A stretch of DNA of 64,000 nt from Schistocephalus solidus (GCA_017591395.1 WEDG01004642.1:62001-126000); one strand, 5' to 3'; shown: positions 11,515 to 24,032, counted from the first letter of the stretch. Numbers and translations are program-made. The notes: generated by a model from the letters alone, not told the origin.

Positions 11515-13085
11515 AAGTCACTTAACGTCAATTTATTGGTGAAATTAGACTTTCACCCTTGAGGTCCCTATTAAAATTCAAAAATGTCAATAGGATAAAC
11601 GTTTACAGGCATAAATCTGACAAATAAAATGTCAGATCATCGATATGTATGGTCCAGGCGTAAGGTGCCGTTACTGACACAATCTTCAGTATATGTAAAA
11701 GAGATTCACAGCAAATGAGCATTTAAATGCGTCAACAGTTTCTGAAAGGACCAGTTCGTCAGGGAGTCCGTTTCATGCATCAAAGTCCTTCTGCAAAAAG
11801 GCGTTCCGACGGACGTCCGTATGGACCAACATCCTCTGTATTTTAACGGGATGATCCCGCAGATGTTCCGTCCCAGCCAATTCGAAGAATTCAGCAAATT
11901 CTAAGGCACACACTCAGCCTCTGACAATCCGGTAGGTTTGGATGAGTCACCCTGTAGTTGCCTGTAATTGAGAGGAGAAAAATCAACTACAACCAGTTTC
12001 GCTTCATAAGGCACATAACTAACATTCTTGATCATCTTTGTAGCCCTCGCGTGCACTCGTTGCAGCTGGAGATAATCCTTCTTAAACCGCGGACGAAAGG
12101 CCTGGATGGCATATTCTAAGTGAGATCGAACAAATTCCCCATAGGTTTTTCGGAAGAGTTCCTTATCAATCTGCAGTATTCCACGTCTGAGCACAAATAA
12201 GCCATATGTTGTGTGTTAAACTGCATTAAGCCACTGTGAAAATGATTTGAGTTAAGAGTTTATTAGAATACCGAGGTCCTCCTGTTCCTCGAAAATCGAA
12301 AGGGGCTCCCAAATGAGAAGAAATTGGAAGGAATCATCCACCTCACTGGTCATTCTGGTACAAAGTCATAGGACCGCACACTTCCCACCGTTAATATTTA
12401 AGAGCCAAAGTCCAGACCGGCTGCTAAGGTGGTTGAGGTTCTCTTGAAGTGCGTGCCTATCGGTAACAGATCTGAGTGCCCTCCACAATTTAACATCGTC
12501 TGCAAACATGACGATATTGCTGGTCAGGTCTTCAACTTTTTCGTTGATGCAAATTAGAAGAAAATCTGCAATCCGTGTCAGCAGCATTCTTCTTATTCCA
12601 ATTTCAGATAATTTGTAGATTAGACGTTTGTGTGGGACACTGTCAAACGCCTTCTTGAAAATCAGTGTTGATGACGTTCACCCTACTGCTTGGTGGAAAG
12701 CAATAAACTGGAAAGACAAGAGAGATTTGGTCTGCAGCCATGCTGGAGCTCTGAGAGTAATCGATTTCCCTCCAGGAACATCATGTTCACCTTCTTAATT
12801 GAGGTCAGGCTGTCAGGACGATAATTTTTGACATTAGATCGAGCCCCACTCTTTTACATGGAGTATATATTTGCTGACTTACATTCGGATGGCAGTTTCG
12901 CTGATTCGAATGATGAATTGACTATATGCGTTAGTGGTTTGGACAGTTCACGGGCTATTTCTTTCAAGAACTTTTTCCCGTTAATCGTCCGGAGCAGAGG
13001 CTTTTGCTTTCTTAAGACTTCGAAGTTCTCGTTACACGAGAGGAGCTTGGAAGAGTATTTATTGAAGCACTGGACTGGCATCTAT
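11515..13085 (-). mobile_element. Group B LINE, 5'-truncated
   Basis: From 13085 downwards, the start of the RT reads LTHIVNSSFESAKLPSECKS. The finger and palm follow with several stops. The catalytic box FADDVKLWRAL lies near 12.49 kb (12366-12587). The thumb and C-terminal part at 11901-12194 reads KELFRKTYGEFVRSHLEYA and VHARATKMIKNVSYVPYEAK. The last coding segment is at 11706-11897, and the 3' tail at 11515-11575. The C-terminal half is very similar to the plus-strand copy at 20888-21438. The FADD box is intact, but frameshifts break the reading frame in at least four places. Confidence 0.87.
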
Positions 13086-13984
13086 AGCAACACTGTTGAT
13101 GCGGGAAAAATGCTGCGTTTTCGGGAGTCGAACCTTCGTCGAGAAACATGCGTTTATTCACATAAATACTCTACCACAGTTTCACAGAAATCTGATGTAC
13201 GAAATTGTATACAAAAAGAAAAGGATGGCAAAGTCATATTTTCTGCAACTAATTCTCCTCCTGCCAAGCGGGCAAAAAGCCTGATAACACTAATGAATGT
13301 AATCTACGAGGACGAAAAATTTTTGGGGTGTTTAAGTCTCCTAAAGAAATTCCTACTGATGGAGAAAGAGATAGGTAACTAAAAACAAGAAATGGCCGAT
13401 CTAAAAGAGACTGTTCATTGTTCATCTGGCAAAGGAACACACGTTACAACAGAATTCCAACAAAAGAAATTACGTATGCATGTCTGGCTTCCTTAAGCAT
13501 ACCTAATAAATAGGTTTATTAATTTGGCACTGCTTGGGCGCCGTCAAATCCTTCGAACACAGGAAAAAACCTAACACAAACTCCTCTTTTCATTGACCAC
13601 TTCAGCTGGGTTTTGTTTGTTTGCTTAAACAGCAGTGTTCGAAATGACCAGTTCGTTTTAAGAAAAAACTGTTTTCCAAGGTTATTTAATATCAAAATTT
13701 AAAAAAAACAGATATACAGAATGGAAATCAATGTACCACGGTAAGAATGGTAAGGGTTTAGAAAAGTCTGTTATTGACGTCCGAGAGTATTTATTTGACG
13801 GAGGTAGAAACGTCTGCGGTTGATTCGGAGGGATATTAACTTCCAAACAGATGTGAGCGCAGTCGATTCCGGTGTTGAGTCTGCCGATTAATTAGACTTA
13901 GTTTAATGGACCCGTATTAGATACGCGACGAATCCCAAATCAATAACGCCCAATTCTATGTTAGTAGTGGTAAATTTACACGTG
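13086..13984. other. Unassigned DNA between LINE copies
   Basis: A 184-codon plus-strand frame (12828-13382) runs through here. Its first half is the antisense of the group B RT, so I do not call it a gene. The rest has no recognisable coding content. The plus-strand LINE-type 3' tail at 13985 directly follows, so the right part may be the body of a short non-autonomous element. Confidence 0.5.
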
Positions 13985-14052
13985 CTAAATAGGGTTTTCA
14001 AAGGCATTGCCTATTATCCTCACCAAATAAACTAAAACTGAATTCAGAAAAA
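13985..14052 (+). repeat. Isolated LINE-type 3' tail
   Basis: AATAGGGTTTTCAAAGGC is followed by TGCCTATT and ends in AAACTGAATTCAG, closely matching the 3' ends of the group A copies at 8690-8745 (minus) and 19698-19757 (plus). No RT-coding sequence precedes it, so it is an extreme 5' truncation or the tail of a SINE that shares the LINE tail. Confidence 0.8.
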
Positions 14053-14079
14053 GACATTTGGTAAAGCGAAGAATTTGGG

Positions 14080-15965
14080 AATTATTTGTAACTAGAAATT
14101 GGAATTCTATTGGGGCTTGCAATTATCTTATATTCAAATTGAATATATGATATGGTATCCATTAGATTGGTTAGGCCAGTGTCATCATTACTACATTCTG
14201 GAGGAGTGTAGAGACATCCGATAAGTGTAGTTTGGTGCGACAGGGATTTTACTATTGTAAAGCATGCTTCGCCAGGGAAATTTTCACGTGAAATATCGAA
14301 ATCACTTTTTTTCAATGGTGTTTTTAATTTATATCATACAACGACCGCCTCGTTTATTTATGCGGTCTTTTTGATAGAAATTTAGTTTGGGACAAAAAGC
14401 GAAGCATTCGATGTTAGAACATTAACCAATGTTTCAGTTAAACAAACTATATCGGGTTTATAGGCTTCAACGAATGTCCTAAGTTGTGGTATTTTATGAT
14501 CTATCGATCTCGCATTAACAAGGCCGATACTTCGGTGGTCGGATAGGGAAGAGGCCAGCTGTTGCGAAAAAACTGATTTCTTAAACTGTTTTGAGTGGGC
14601 GATGGGCGAAGGGAAGGGAATTGGGTAAATGTTGGAAGGTTGTGTAGTGTGTTGTGTGTAGGTATTAGGGTGCATGGGTTGATTGTGGAGGTTATGCCCC
14701 ATATGGGGGGAGGATTTACTGGGCGGTTATTGTAAATACCTGGGGTTATTTTTGGGAAGGGTTGCCGGTCAAGGTAACTGGTTTGGTTGCCATAATTCGC
14801 TTCTATGTTTGAAAGGTAAGCGTGCGTTGGTTTACTCCTATGCTATGCAGTTGGGGTTGAGGGGGTTGAGGTGTTATTATAAGAGCTTATTCCTGTCTTA
14901 TGAGAGTTTGCAGCGTTAAAAGCACTTATATTTCTTAGGTTGACATTTTTTGGACTTTTTGGTAGTAATGGTGTGCTCAATAAAGCTTTTTGTGTAGGAA
15001 CACTAACTGGTAGACTAATTGGGTTATCTTTTGAGCTTGAAGGGATTAACACGTACGTCATAGAATTTACACGAGTTGCCAGGTAAACATTTTCTATTAC
15101 TGGTTGTTCATTTTGCAACGTCGTAGTAACAATTTTATTACTTTCTAATATTGTGACATGGCTGATTACAGAATTTGTGTCATCAAGCTGTGTCAGCGAG
15201 GTTATAGCGTTTTTAGGTGCTCGTTTCGTTAGATTCTGACATCTTCTCCTAACTGCTGAAGCAGTTATTCGATTGGTATTATGAGTGTCAGAATAACAAT
15301 AAGATTATTTTGCCAAAGGTTGGTCTAAGGAAACAATACATTTATTATTTTGATCAAACGGACTTATACGGTTTGCATTATAGTTGGCAGCGTTAGACGT
15401 GCCTGCTTGAGGCTCCACTGTGGAGATGGTATGATGAACATCTGGTTTGAGCTGTATGGCTTTGGTCTGAATTTCACGTTTGTGCATAGGTTTGAGGTCT
15501 GAACCTATGAATGCGTTTCGGGTGAGCAGAGTTTGGTTTACTTCAGGGTTTTGTAGAACTAGATTGGCTTCGGTTTGTGAATAGAAGGTCACTAACACTG
15601 GCTTATTTTTGCTTCTTGAGTTAAGTCTTTTGGTGGAAGCTCTGCGGATGTTAAGATCACACGAGTGTATGAGTTGTTGGATTGATGATGTGGGGTTACC
15701 CTTGTGGGGGATATTTCGGATAATGACATTAAACTTGCGTTTGGACCTATCAGCGACCTCTGATGAGACTATGTGTATAATCGGTTCTATTTGTGGTATG
15801 CTTGTTAAGCTGGTTGCAAAAGAATTTTAGTCTTATTTTGAGTTGAGCCTCGTAAATAAATGTTCATTTTTGTCGATGAAATTTTGCAAATTTAGGATAG
15901 CTGAGAGATCTAGTTTATCTATGGTTACTTTTGCGTCAGTCATATTTCTGGCATATGAATACGTG
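14080..15965 (-). mobile_element. Group C-related LINE, ORF1 and endonuclease remnant
   Basis: Read on the minus strand from 15965, a short ORF1-like protein (with RSKRKFNVIIRNIP, then LNSRSKNKPVLVTFYSQTEA, 15840-15305) is similar in order to the ORF1 at 23637-24032 (RHKRSFNFLLKNVP, LDSRSKNPPVLV). A low-complexity linker rich in Ser, Thr, Asn and Pro follows (15118-14382). The endonuclease start is SIGLVNARSIDHKIPQLR with DIVCLTETLV at about 14.46 kb, and LIGCLYTPPECSNDDTGL lies at 14315-14082. The copy stops in the endonuclease; no RT follows. Stops and frameshifts make it inactive. Confidence 0.82.
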
Positions 15966-16199
15966 AGGATTTAGACGGTTTGAGGCAACAACTTGGTAGC
16001 TAGGGTACAGAAGTACACTTCTTATAAATTTAGATTATAATTGAGATGGTTAATATCTCAATAGCTTCAACTTGTAAGCAGTTTAAACTTTTCTTGGAGT
16101 TGAGGATTTAAAGCGATTGTGCACAGTCGGGCTAACGTTGATACAGCTTAATGTACAGCTTATAGACATGGTAGTTATAGAGCTCAGTAAATCAGTGCA

Positions 16200-19100
16200 C
16201 ATTTCCTTCCACCGAAATGGATATTAAACCAGGTCATACACCTTACCACTGTCATCCAGCTCAGATAGAAGCAGTCATGCCCTGGATACGCAAACTTATG
16301 ATACATCGTTGCTGGAAAATACAACGAAGGGCGACGTTGAAAAGCTCGTCAAATTGAAAAGACCAAAGACGATTAATTCGAAGTAGAAAAAGGCCAATAT
16401 GATTTCACAAAAATGAGTTTCAACTCCGAACCAAGCTCGTTCTTACCGATAGTCGCTATAGAGGAACCCTCTGCTGATAATACAGGAGCACCTGCAAGTC
16501 AAAGTTCCCAAATGGGTCCACATTGACTTAAGGAATTGTTGCTAGTACTGATGCAAATAGCATCATCGAAAAAAGTATAATTCTTCCTGATACTGACGCC
16601 CTAACAACAAATCAGAGCACCAAGTCCCCAAGCAGACATTATGACGGCAAACGCAATCTCGTTCTTAAGGGGGCTAACGAGCCCACTTCTCTGATTGCAA
16701 AGTATAGGGTAGAACATGACCTAAGTGTTTACCGAGCATACTTAATTTTGATTCTTCAAATGGTGAATATGTAACCGTGCACAGTACATTCCGTTTAGGG
16801 AAAGCAGGGGTTTCACATGAACTGTCATCACTGAGGCCTCTTCAAATCATACTTGAAAATGATTTAAAGGCCTCACACCTCTTTAAATGGAGAATGGCTC
16901 TCCGTAACTCACACCAAGATGTATTTTTTTCTGCCAGATCACGAACAAACGGAAAGGCAAAAAATGAGGATTCGGGGAAAAGAACTGAAAGGAGAACCAA
17001 ACGGGGTAAAAATGGCTCAAAATAATGAATGCGAAAAGAAAAGTGATGAAGATGTCTTTCTTGTGGCAGACCCCATACACCATAAAGGCTGGTCCTCACC
17101 TAGACGGAGAACGCTTTATACGAAGTTTTTAACCGTCCAGGGCTCATATAACAAAAGGAAGGCACTCCAGAACTCCATTGACGACCACTCATCAGACATC
17201 AGCCTAGGCAGATGGACATCAGTTCATCTTCGAAAGCCCCGATAGATTCTAGCATTCAATCTCACGAAATGAGCCGAAGTCTATATGGAGGATGTACCCA
17301 GTCTATTTTGTTATGTTTGTATAACAATGCTCAAAGTGTCCGTTCGAAAAAAAGACAAACCAAAGGCACTAGTCTCAGACAGAACCACCCGATGTCGTTG
17401 ACCATACGGAAACGGAGTTCAAAGCCAAAATCACAGATAGCGAGGTTTCGATAGATAGATGGATAGCAGATCTTTAGAAGCGACCGTGAAAATTGACAGG
17501 GAGATGGCATTACAATATACGTAAGGACAGGAATCTCGACCGTTGAACGAGCGCGTGCCCTTTTTCTTGAATACGCATTTCTCTAGATTAAGATAAAAAA
17601 GAATTAGTCGCAAAATCTACAATTCTTAGCGATCTACAGACAACCAAACAGTCCTAGCGCAGCTGATGGGTCATGTCTTTATTTATTCCAGTAAGTCGCA
17701 AGACACCAGGAGGTGCTTATTGCTGGAGATTTCAATGCATCTACAGTAGACTGGGTAAATCTTACAGTTGACGGTGCGCCAACTTCCTTCGGCCACAAGA
17801 TTATGGATATCACTCTCCAACAACCTCTGGCACAGAAGGTAAATTTATCAAAGAGATTAAGAGTGAACCAGAGAGCTAATTACCTAGAGCTAGTATTTAC
17901 GAAGGACTTCTCTTAAACTGATTAATTTTATTCTTTTGCCCCTCTCGATCATAGAGACCATAGTACGCTGCTGTGGGATTACTCATTTTACTCTCAACGC
18001 CAGAAGAGAATGGAAGGCAAGTAAAAAATATTGAAGGCTGATTTTATCGCGAGGAAAAAACCTGATGTCCGTGAAATGGATTTTTTGCTCAAAGGGAAAC
18101 CAGAGGATGACTGGCGATCATTTAAGACGATTTCCCTCTATCTGATTCAGCGCAATTGTCCACTTAATGTACAAAAAAGAATAGTTGCCCTGCCTTGTTA
18201 ACAAGAGAATTAAACAGACAGTTAAAGGTATTAAGGGAAACAGAGTCAGCAGAAAATCTCGAGGAATTTCGTCGCCAACAAAAAGCTGTCAAATAATGAT
18301 CCGTCACGCAAGGAAAGATAAGGAATCCAGAATTATCCAACAGGCTGAAAAAAAGTCCGAAATTTTATTCCATTTCATCAATAGCCAATTAAAAAATTAC
18401 CTGGTATTGACGTCATTTGAAAATGGCTAGAAAGCCGAACAATGGTCGAAGTGGTCGATCCTGCCTCACAAACCCGCTCACATCCATGGAAAGTTGGACA
18501 AAATCCTTAGAAATGGGTTTGTCAGTCGATGCGGTCTACATTGACTTTAGCAAAGCCTTTGACAGGGTTCCACACAAACGTCTGATCTTTAAGCTCCGTC
18601 AAATGGGTGTGACTGGCAACCTTCTTAAATGGTTGGCCGACTTTCTCACAGACAGGCGCCAGCGTGTTTGTATTGCAGACGCCAAGTCTCACTGGGAAAC
18701 CGTTCACAGTGGAGTTCCGCAGGGCAGCGTTCTGTGTCCAATTTTGTTTCTGATATACGTGAACGACTGCCTTGATTGTATGACATGCGAGAAGGTAATG
18801 TTCGCTGACGATCTGAAGTTATGGAACTCGATTTAAAAACCGGAGGATGCGCGGAAATTACAACAAAACTTAGATCGCTTGCAAACATGGTTTAATGAGT
18901 GGCTGCTGAACCTTAATCTAAACAAATGCCAAATAATCCAACTGCAGTCTAGTTCCAGAAGGATGATAAAATTTGAATTTCAGTACTTCATCAATGGTCA
19001 CCAACTTCAAAGGTAAATATTCTAAAGGACTTTGGTATATGGATAAAACCAACTCTCAACCCATCGTCGCAATGTGCAAATATCGCAAAGAAAGCTATGT

Positions 19101-19757
19101 GTATCTTAGGCGCAATCAGGAGCACATTCGTTAATTTTGATGGAGAGCTTTTTGGGCGCGTGTTTGGAACATTTATCCGGCCGGTGTTAGAATATTGCGT
19201 TCAGGCATGGTGCCCTTGGACGAAACATGACTGCAGTCGGCTGGAGAAAGTTCAACGGAGGGCAAAAAAACTAGTCAGCGGATTAGAATGCATACCCTAT
19301 GAGGGCCGCCTAGAAAGACATAAAATGTTTCCTCTCTCTTATAGGCAATACAGAGGGGATATGATCTTAGTCTTCAAACTGTTAAGGGGAGTTGATTGTG
19401 CTCTTCAGATGGCCATATTTTTTGAATTGACAAACATGACAAGTCTCCGATGTAACCAATATAAACTGAAAAGAAGACATGTCAAACTTGAAGTGCGGGC
19501 CAACGTCTTTTCCCAACGGGTGATTGAAGAATGGAACAAACTGCCAGCTTCGGTTGCTCAGGCTGAAAGGGTTGAAATGTTTAAAAGCAAACGATGAATT
19601 TTTACTTGATGGACATATATTTAGTCGACAGCAATGATCGATATACGAAAACGACTATCGCCATGTAACATTTGCTTGTTATGCTAGCGTCTATCTGTAA
19701 ATAGGGTTTTCAAAGGCTCTTCCTATCTTCCTTATATATACTGAATTAAACTGAACT
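16200..19757 (+). mobile_element. Group A LINE, nearly full-length but broken
   Basis: This is the most complete group A copy. An ORF1 remnant occupies 16.2-17.25 kb; its best part, SSLRPLQIILENDLKAS, is followed by HLFKWRMALRNSHQDVFF and then a Lys/Arg/Glu-rich segment, the pattern of CR1 ORF1 proteins. The endonuclease begins LLCLYNNAQSVRSKK (about 17.31 kb) and has AGDFNASTVDW at 17.72 kb and a DHRDH stretch at 17.95 kb. The RT follows at 18417-18836 and the C-terminal segment at 19097-19597 (VIEEWNKLPASVAQAERVEM). The 3' tail at 19698-19757 ends in ACTGAATTAAACTGAAC. Many frameshifts separate the blocks. It is an inverted near-copy of 8690-11118. Confidence 0.88.
18417..18836 (+). pseudogene. 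Group A LINE reverse transcriptase core
   Basis: This 139-codon block carries the RT palm: AVYIDFSKAFDRVPHKRL (first catalytic Asp), SGVPQGSVLCPILFLIYVND, and the catalytic pair in VMFADDLKLW near 18.80 kb. All three catalytic aspartates are present, unlike the sister copy at 9607-9957. A stop at 18834-18836 cuts the frame before the thumb, which continues at 18840 with no large gap. The start shown is the first Met of the open block; the true protein would be continuous with the pre-RT region upstream. Confidence 0.9.
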
Positions 19758-21545
19758 TGGGTTTGTTCTTTTGCCTTTGGTATTCACTAGATCACCTGAG
19801 CTTCAGCTTCAAAATTTCAGCCGTGTTTTTTTCGATCTGGTCCAATGCTTGAATTTATACTCGTCCCACCATCTCTCATGGAACGAGAACAACAAAATCT
19901 CAAAGAAGCCAAATCCTCTGGTCTGGACGATTTATCGGCAAAGTTGATGAAGGAATCGGTATGTGAACTCTAAAAAACTAGCGCCTTTATTTAATGTAGC
20001 CCTTGGATAATGGAGATTGCCATCTGAATGGAAGGCAGCAAATACATACCTCATATACAAGAGTGAAGCTCGATCTAATGTGAAAAATTATCAGCCTGAA
20101 AGCCTGACCTCAATTTGCTTTAAAATAATGGAAACTATAATTAAGAATGGTATTATGAATTTCTTGGGGTAAAACTGATTACTCTCACAGCTCCAGCATG
20201 GCTTCAGACAGAATCGATCTTGTCTTTCCAATTAATGGTTCCCGACAGAGCAGTGGACTCGCGCATAAGACGAAGAAGGAAGGGTAAACGTTATCTTCAC
20301 TAGTTTAAAGAGGAAGTTTGACAATGTCCCACACAATGTCTTCTCTATAGAGTATCTGAAATTGGAAGAAGAGAAATGCTGCTGACATTGAAGGCAGATT
20401 TTATTACAGGAAGCTTGCAAACTGTGTGCTTCGATACCTAGAAGTCAACACCTATGCCGTTTCTTAGTGGTGGCCTTAAGGTTGCGGCTTAGGGCGGTTA
20501 ACCTTCTTAGTCTGCATCATCGACTGTGTCGACAAATTTTTCTGCAGCGCCGTCACGTTTTCATACTATGTTAAATGGTGGAGGGCTCTCAGATCTGATG
20601 CCAATACTCACGCACTTTAAGAGAGTTTTAACCATCTTAGCAGCCGGTCTGCACTTTGGCTCTTAAATTTTAACGTTGGGAAGTGTGTGGTCCTACGACT
20701 TCGTACCAGAAGGACCATTGAGGTGGATGATTTCTGCCTATTTCTTCTCAATGGGCAGCCCTTTTCGATTTTCGAGGAACAGGAGGACCTCGGTATTCTA
20801 ATAAACGCCTAACGCAAACCATCTTCACAGGGGCCTAATGCAGCTTAACACAAAACACCTGTCTTATTTGTGCTCAGACGTGGATAAGTGCTGATTGATA
20901 AGGAACTCTTCCGAAAAAACTACGGGGAATTTGTTTGGTCTCATTTGGAATATGCCATCCAGGCTTTGCGTCCGCGGTTTAAGAAGGATTATCTCCAGCT
21001 GGAACGAGTGCACGCGAGGGCTACAAAGATGATCAAGAATGTTAGTCATGTGCCTTATGAAGCGAAACTGGCTGAAATTGATTTTTTTCCTCTCAATAAC
21101 AGGTAACTACGTGGTAACTCATCCAAACCTACCGGATTGTCAGAGGCTGAGTGTGTACCCTAGAATTTGCTGACTTCTTCGAATTGGCTGGAATGGAACA
21201 TCTGCGGGGTCATCCCTGTAAAATGCAAAGGGTGTTGGTCCCCACGGACTTCCATCTGAACGTCTTTTCGCATAGGGACTTTGGAGTATGGAACGGACTC
21301 CCTGACGATGTGGTCCTTTCAGAAAGTGTTGAAATATTCGAATGCAAACTAGATACTTATTTGCTGATAAACTTTTGTGCATATACTGAAGATTGTGTCA
21401 GTAGCTGCAGCTTGCGCCTTTCCCACACATATAGATGACCTTATATTTAAATGTTTCTAATTTATTTTTATTTATTTTTATTCGATTGCTATTTTTGAAT
21501 GTACATAGGAAGCTCAAGGGCTAGAGCCTATTTCCCTTAATACCA
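19758..21545 (+). mobile_element. Group B LINE, 5'-truncated, catalytic box lost
   Basis: It starts directly after the tail of the group A copy. The RT fingers read EAKSSGLDDLSAKLMKES (19.9 kb), then LPSEWKAANTYLIYKSEARS and LTSICFKIMETIIK. The position of the catalytic box (about 20.57 kb) reads FSYYVKWWRAL where relatives have FADDVKLWRAL, so both aspartates are gone. The thumb and C-terminal part is at 20888-21106 (KELFRKNYGEFVWSHLEYA) and 21151-21438 (FSHRDFGVWNGLPDDVVLSE). A T-rich spacer leads to the 3' tail at 21504-21545 (AGGAAGCTCAAGGGC, AGAGCCTATTTCCCTTAA). Confidence 0.87.
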
Positions 21546-21559
21546 TGGACAAGCTAATT

Positions 21560-22060
21560 ACGGGGAACTGTGGACGCATGCTGGAGAACGGTCAGCTCGT
21601 TTTTTATAAGAACTATTTATCTTTATTTCCCTCTTAATCGATAGAAATGAAACAATCGCCCGTTGTGCATAAATCACGAACTTCAGGTCTCCTTTAAAAT
21701 ACGAAAAGATGTTTGGTAGCAGTTTCGACACACGGAGAATTTTGAGCCATTGCAGTAATACAAACGACAACGGGGTGTCTGTAAGCGTTAGGCGAACCAA
21801 CTCCAGGGGAAAGTTCAACTCGTTGGTTAAAAAATACAGGTATATTGATCTTTATTGTCCCTTTAAACGAAAGAGTACAACCAGTCGTCCGTTTTGGATA
21901 AACCGCAAACTTCAGATTGCCTTTAATAATAATAATAATATTTGTATTTAATACCGGTTTACAGGCATTGTCAGGTGAAATATTCAGTGGGTAGAGGCTG
22001 GCAGTGAAAAAAAACTCCTGAATATATATCATTATAAGTGTTTTTCCTATTTTCATGTTA
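21560..22060. repeat. Degenerate repeated segments with an AAT microsatellite
   Basis: Two related stretches occur: 21595-21705 and 21838-21935 both run from an ATCTTTATT motif through AACTTCAG to CCTTTAA. A second repeat, at 21709-21800, recurs at 22617-22712 and shares AAACGACAACGG and GTGTCTGTAAGCGT. An AAT run lies at about 21923-21942. No RT motif is visible. The pattern suggests old overlapping LINE 3' ends, but I cannot prove it. Confidence 0.6.
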
Positions 22061-22284
22061 TTCAGCAGAAAAAACTGCCGCCTGTAAGGATGATAGCAAT
22101 TCAGATCAGGGAAGGGCTAACACAATTGCAGTCTGTATGCAGTCTCTGTCTTTGCTAGGAACCGGGATTCTGCCTCAGGCAAGAAAGCATCCGTGTACGG
22201 TCGCTCAATGTCTGCCGAAGAAGTCAACAGGTGCAGGCTGCAGAGACGGTGCCGTATCCCTCAAGGTAACACCTGGGATCGAGT

Positions 22285-22600
22285 TCAGATGCCGCGCACT
22301 CCGTCGAACAGTAAAACAGATTCTACCGTGTCGGCGCCCAGAATTCTTGGAAACTGTTCTGAATGCAAAAAACTAGTAATGGTAATCTTAAACAAAGAAT
22401 AACTCCGTTGGACTTTTATATTATGGGGAAGTTTATTCCACATGGCCATGGCGTTTATCGAAAAGAACCGTCGATACTTAACTGTGCGAGCTAATGGAAG
22501 AAATAAAAAGACATTGCGATGACTGCTGCGCCGAGGATGGTCAAGCTGCCTCACAGTGATAAGGGGATTAAATGTACGATTATTCAAAAGCTTAAAAAGC
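22285..22600 (-). mobile_element. LINE ORF2 C-terminal fragment
   Basis: The minus strand reads RTFNPLITVRQLDHPRRSS, then FSINAMAMWNKLPHNIKV and a Ser/Phe-rich end. This is the usual C-terminal pattern of CR1/jockey ORF2 proteins, where an Arg-rich segment is followed by a W-N-x-L-P motif. No RT or tail is attached. It belongs to a different subfamily from the neighbouring A and B copies. Confidence 0.75.
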
Positions 22601-22616
22601 TTAAAAGAAGAAATAA

Positions 22617-22712
22617 GATTTGGAAGTGGTTTCGACTAACGGGGCGTGTTGAACACTTTCAGGAATATAAACGACAACGGAGTGTCTGTAAGCGTGAGGC
22701 AAACTGACTCTG
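22617..22712. repeat. Second copy of the 21709-21800 repeat
   Basis: The segments share GTTTCGACTAA or GTTTCGACACA, a run around AAACGACAACGG, and GTGTCTGTAAGCGT, in the same order and orientation and about 900 bp apart. Function unknown. Confidence 0.7.
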
Positions 22713-22779
22713 AAGGCACTACGAGCTAACCATAATACAGAACTCTTTGGAGCATCGCAACATCCTATATGGTTATTTA

Positions 22780-23165
22780 CGCAATGCCTGGAATTCTCGG
22801 ACTTCTTTACCTTTGGTCCCACGACCCATCTCCGAGGTCACCCATTGAAACTGCGTGCCCAGCAGGTGAGACTGGATGTGCGCAGTTTCTCCTTCTCTGT
22901 CAGAGTGGTCAAGCCATGGAATGCCCTCCCTGTAGAAGTTGTGATGTAACCATCGCTTGAAAGCTTTAAAATGAATCTTGACAGATTTATATTCAAAAAT
23001 GAGTCAGAGTGATGAGTAATTTATCTAAACCCTCGAAACTTACGCATCACTTGTACTATTTTTTGATCGCCTTTGAACTTTTGCAGCCCTCATGGTTTAA
23101 AAATAGGGTACTCAAAAGCCCATGCCTATTTCCCTCAGTAAACTGGATTGAATTAAATTGAACCG
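22780..23165 (+). mobile_element. LINE C-terminal fragment with 3' tail
   Basis: One plus frame reads GHPLKLRAQQVRLDVRSFSF, then VRVVKPWNALPVEVV and SFKMNLDRFIFKN (22.83-23.0 kb). This corresponds to the ORF2 C-terminus of groups A and B (GHP, FS-R-V, W-N-x-L-P, then the terminal helix). The tail at 23100-23165 reads AATAGGGTACTCAAAAGCC, TGCCTATTTCCCTCAGT and ends GAATTAAATTGAACC. Confidence 0.82.
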
Positions 23166-23480
23166 AAGAAATTGTGACCCGATTTCAGTGCTGCAGTCCC
23201 AAAACGGAGTAATGGAAATGGATGACCGAACGAAGGCCTCAATCCTTTCTAGCTTATTTCACTTGGTATTCACTCATGAAACAAATCCTCCTCCGCTCCC
23301 CTACTAAGGGAAGTTGGCATAAATTGGTGAAAAACGTGCGTTTGAAAAAGGAATAAATGATTTCGAAAAAATGTTAACATAATAAGAAGACATAATTATT
23401 TTGGTTGATCATATTGCCTTTTTGAAAGTCAGTAGGGAGCTCAAGTGCGAAAGCCTTATTCCCTTAAGCAAATGAATTGA
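23166..23480 (+). mobile_element. Internally deleted LINE remnant with 3' tail
   Basis: Right after the previous tail, the plus strand encodes VLQSQNGVMEMDDRTKASIL and SLFHLVFTHETNPPPLP, the linker that lies just before the RT in CR1/jockey ORF2. The RT is missing; a short AT-rich piece leads to another tail at 23431-23480 (AGTAGGGAGCTCAAG, AAAGCCTTATTCCCTTAAG). A 5'-truncated copy that then lost its RT region is the simplest reading. Confidence 0.75.
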
Positions 23481-23636
23481 AGTTACTTTATGTTTATTCC
23501 CGCAGTTTGACGTCCAATTCATTCACTAGGACTGTTTTTTAGAGATAAAACCCCAATGAAACGTCGGTTTTGACCCTCATTAGACGCAAACATCCACTTC
23601 GCGTAAAAACTTCCACTAGAGCAACCCTCCTTAAGC

Positions 23637-24032
23637 ATGAAGGAATTAGACCTTGACGCCCTGGAAAACTTTAATACCTTTATGTCTAAATATGGTTCTC
23701 ACTTCACGATCCTTGGTACTATTTTTGAGGGAAAGTTGTCTTCACTCACTTCTCAACAATGCGTGAAACTAGAGCCTTTTATAAACATGGTCAGTACCGA
23801 GTCAATTGACCGACATAAGAGAAGTTTCAATTTTCTTTTAAAAAACGTCCCCAAGAGTAAAATCCCGCTGGAAGTTGCATTTCATTTCCTTTACTCATGC
23901 GGCTTTAACTTTAAAGTCGCTGAAGCTAAAAGTTTGGATTCCCGTAGCAAAAACCCGCCAGTTCTGGTCAAACGTTTTTCAGCGATTGAAGTTGCCCTTA
24001 TTTTCTCTAAGCATGAGCACTCAGCTCAATAA
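23637..24032 (+). pseudogene. Group C LINE ORF1-like protein
   Basis: A 131-codon frame beginning MKELDLDALENFNTFMSKYG contains RHKRSFNFLLKNVPKSKIP and SLDSRSKNPPVLVKRFSA. The same order occurs in the minus-strand relative at 15305-15965, showing that it is a conserved retroelement protein and not a host gene. The basic RSKN segment suggests RNA binding (inference). It stops at 24032 and a second frame opens at 24044. It is flanked by a direct repeat (about 23543-23585 and 24057-24100). Confidence 0.75.

Noticed and set aside
12828..13382. 184-codon plus-strand frame
   Set aside because: Its left half is the exact antisense of the group B LINE RT start (SKPLTHIVNSSFESAK on the minus strand); no family resemblance of its own.
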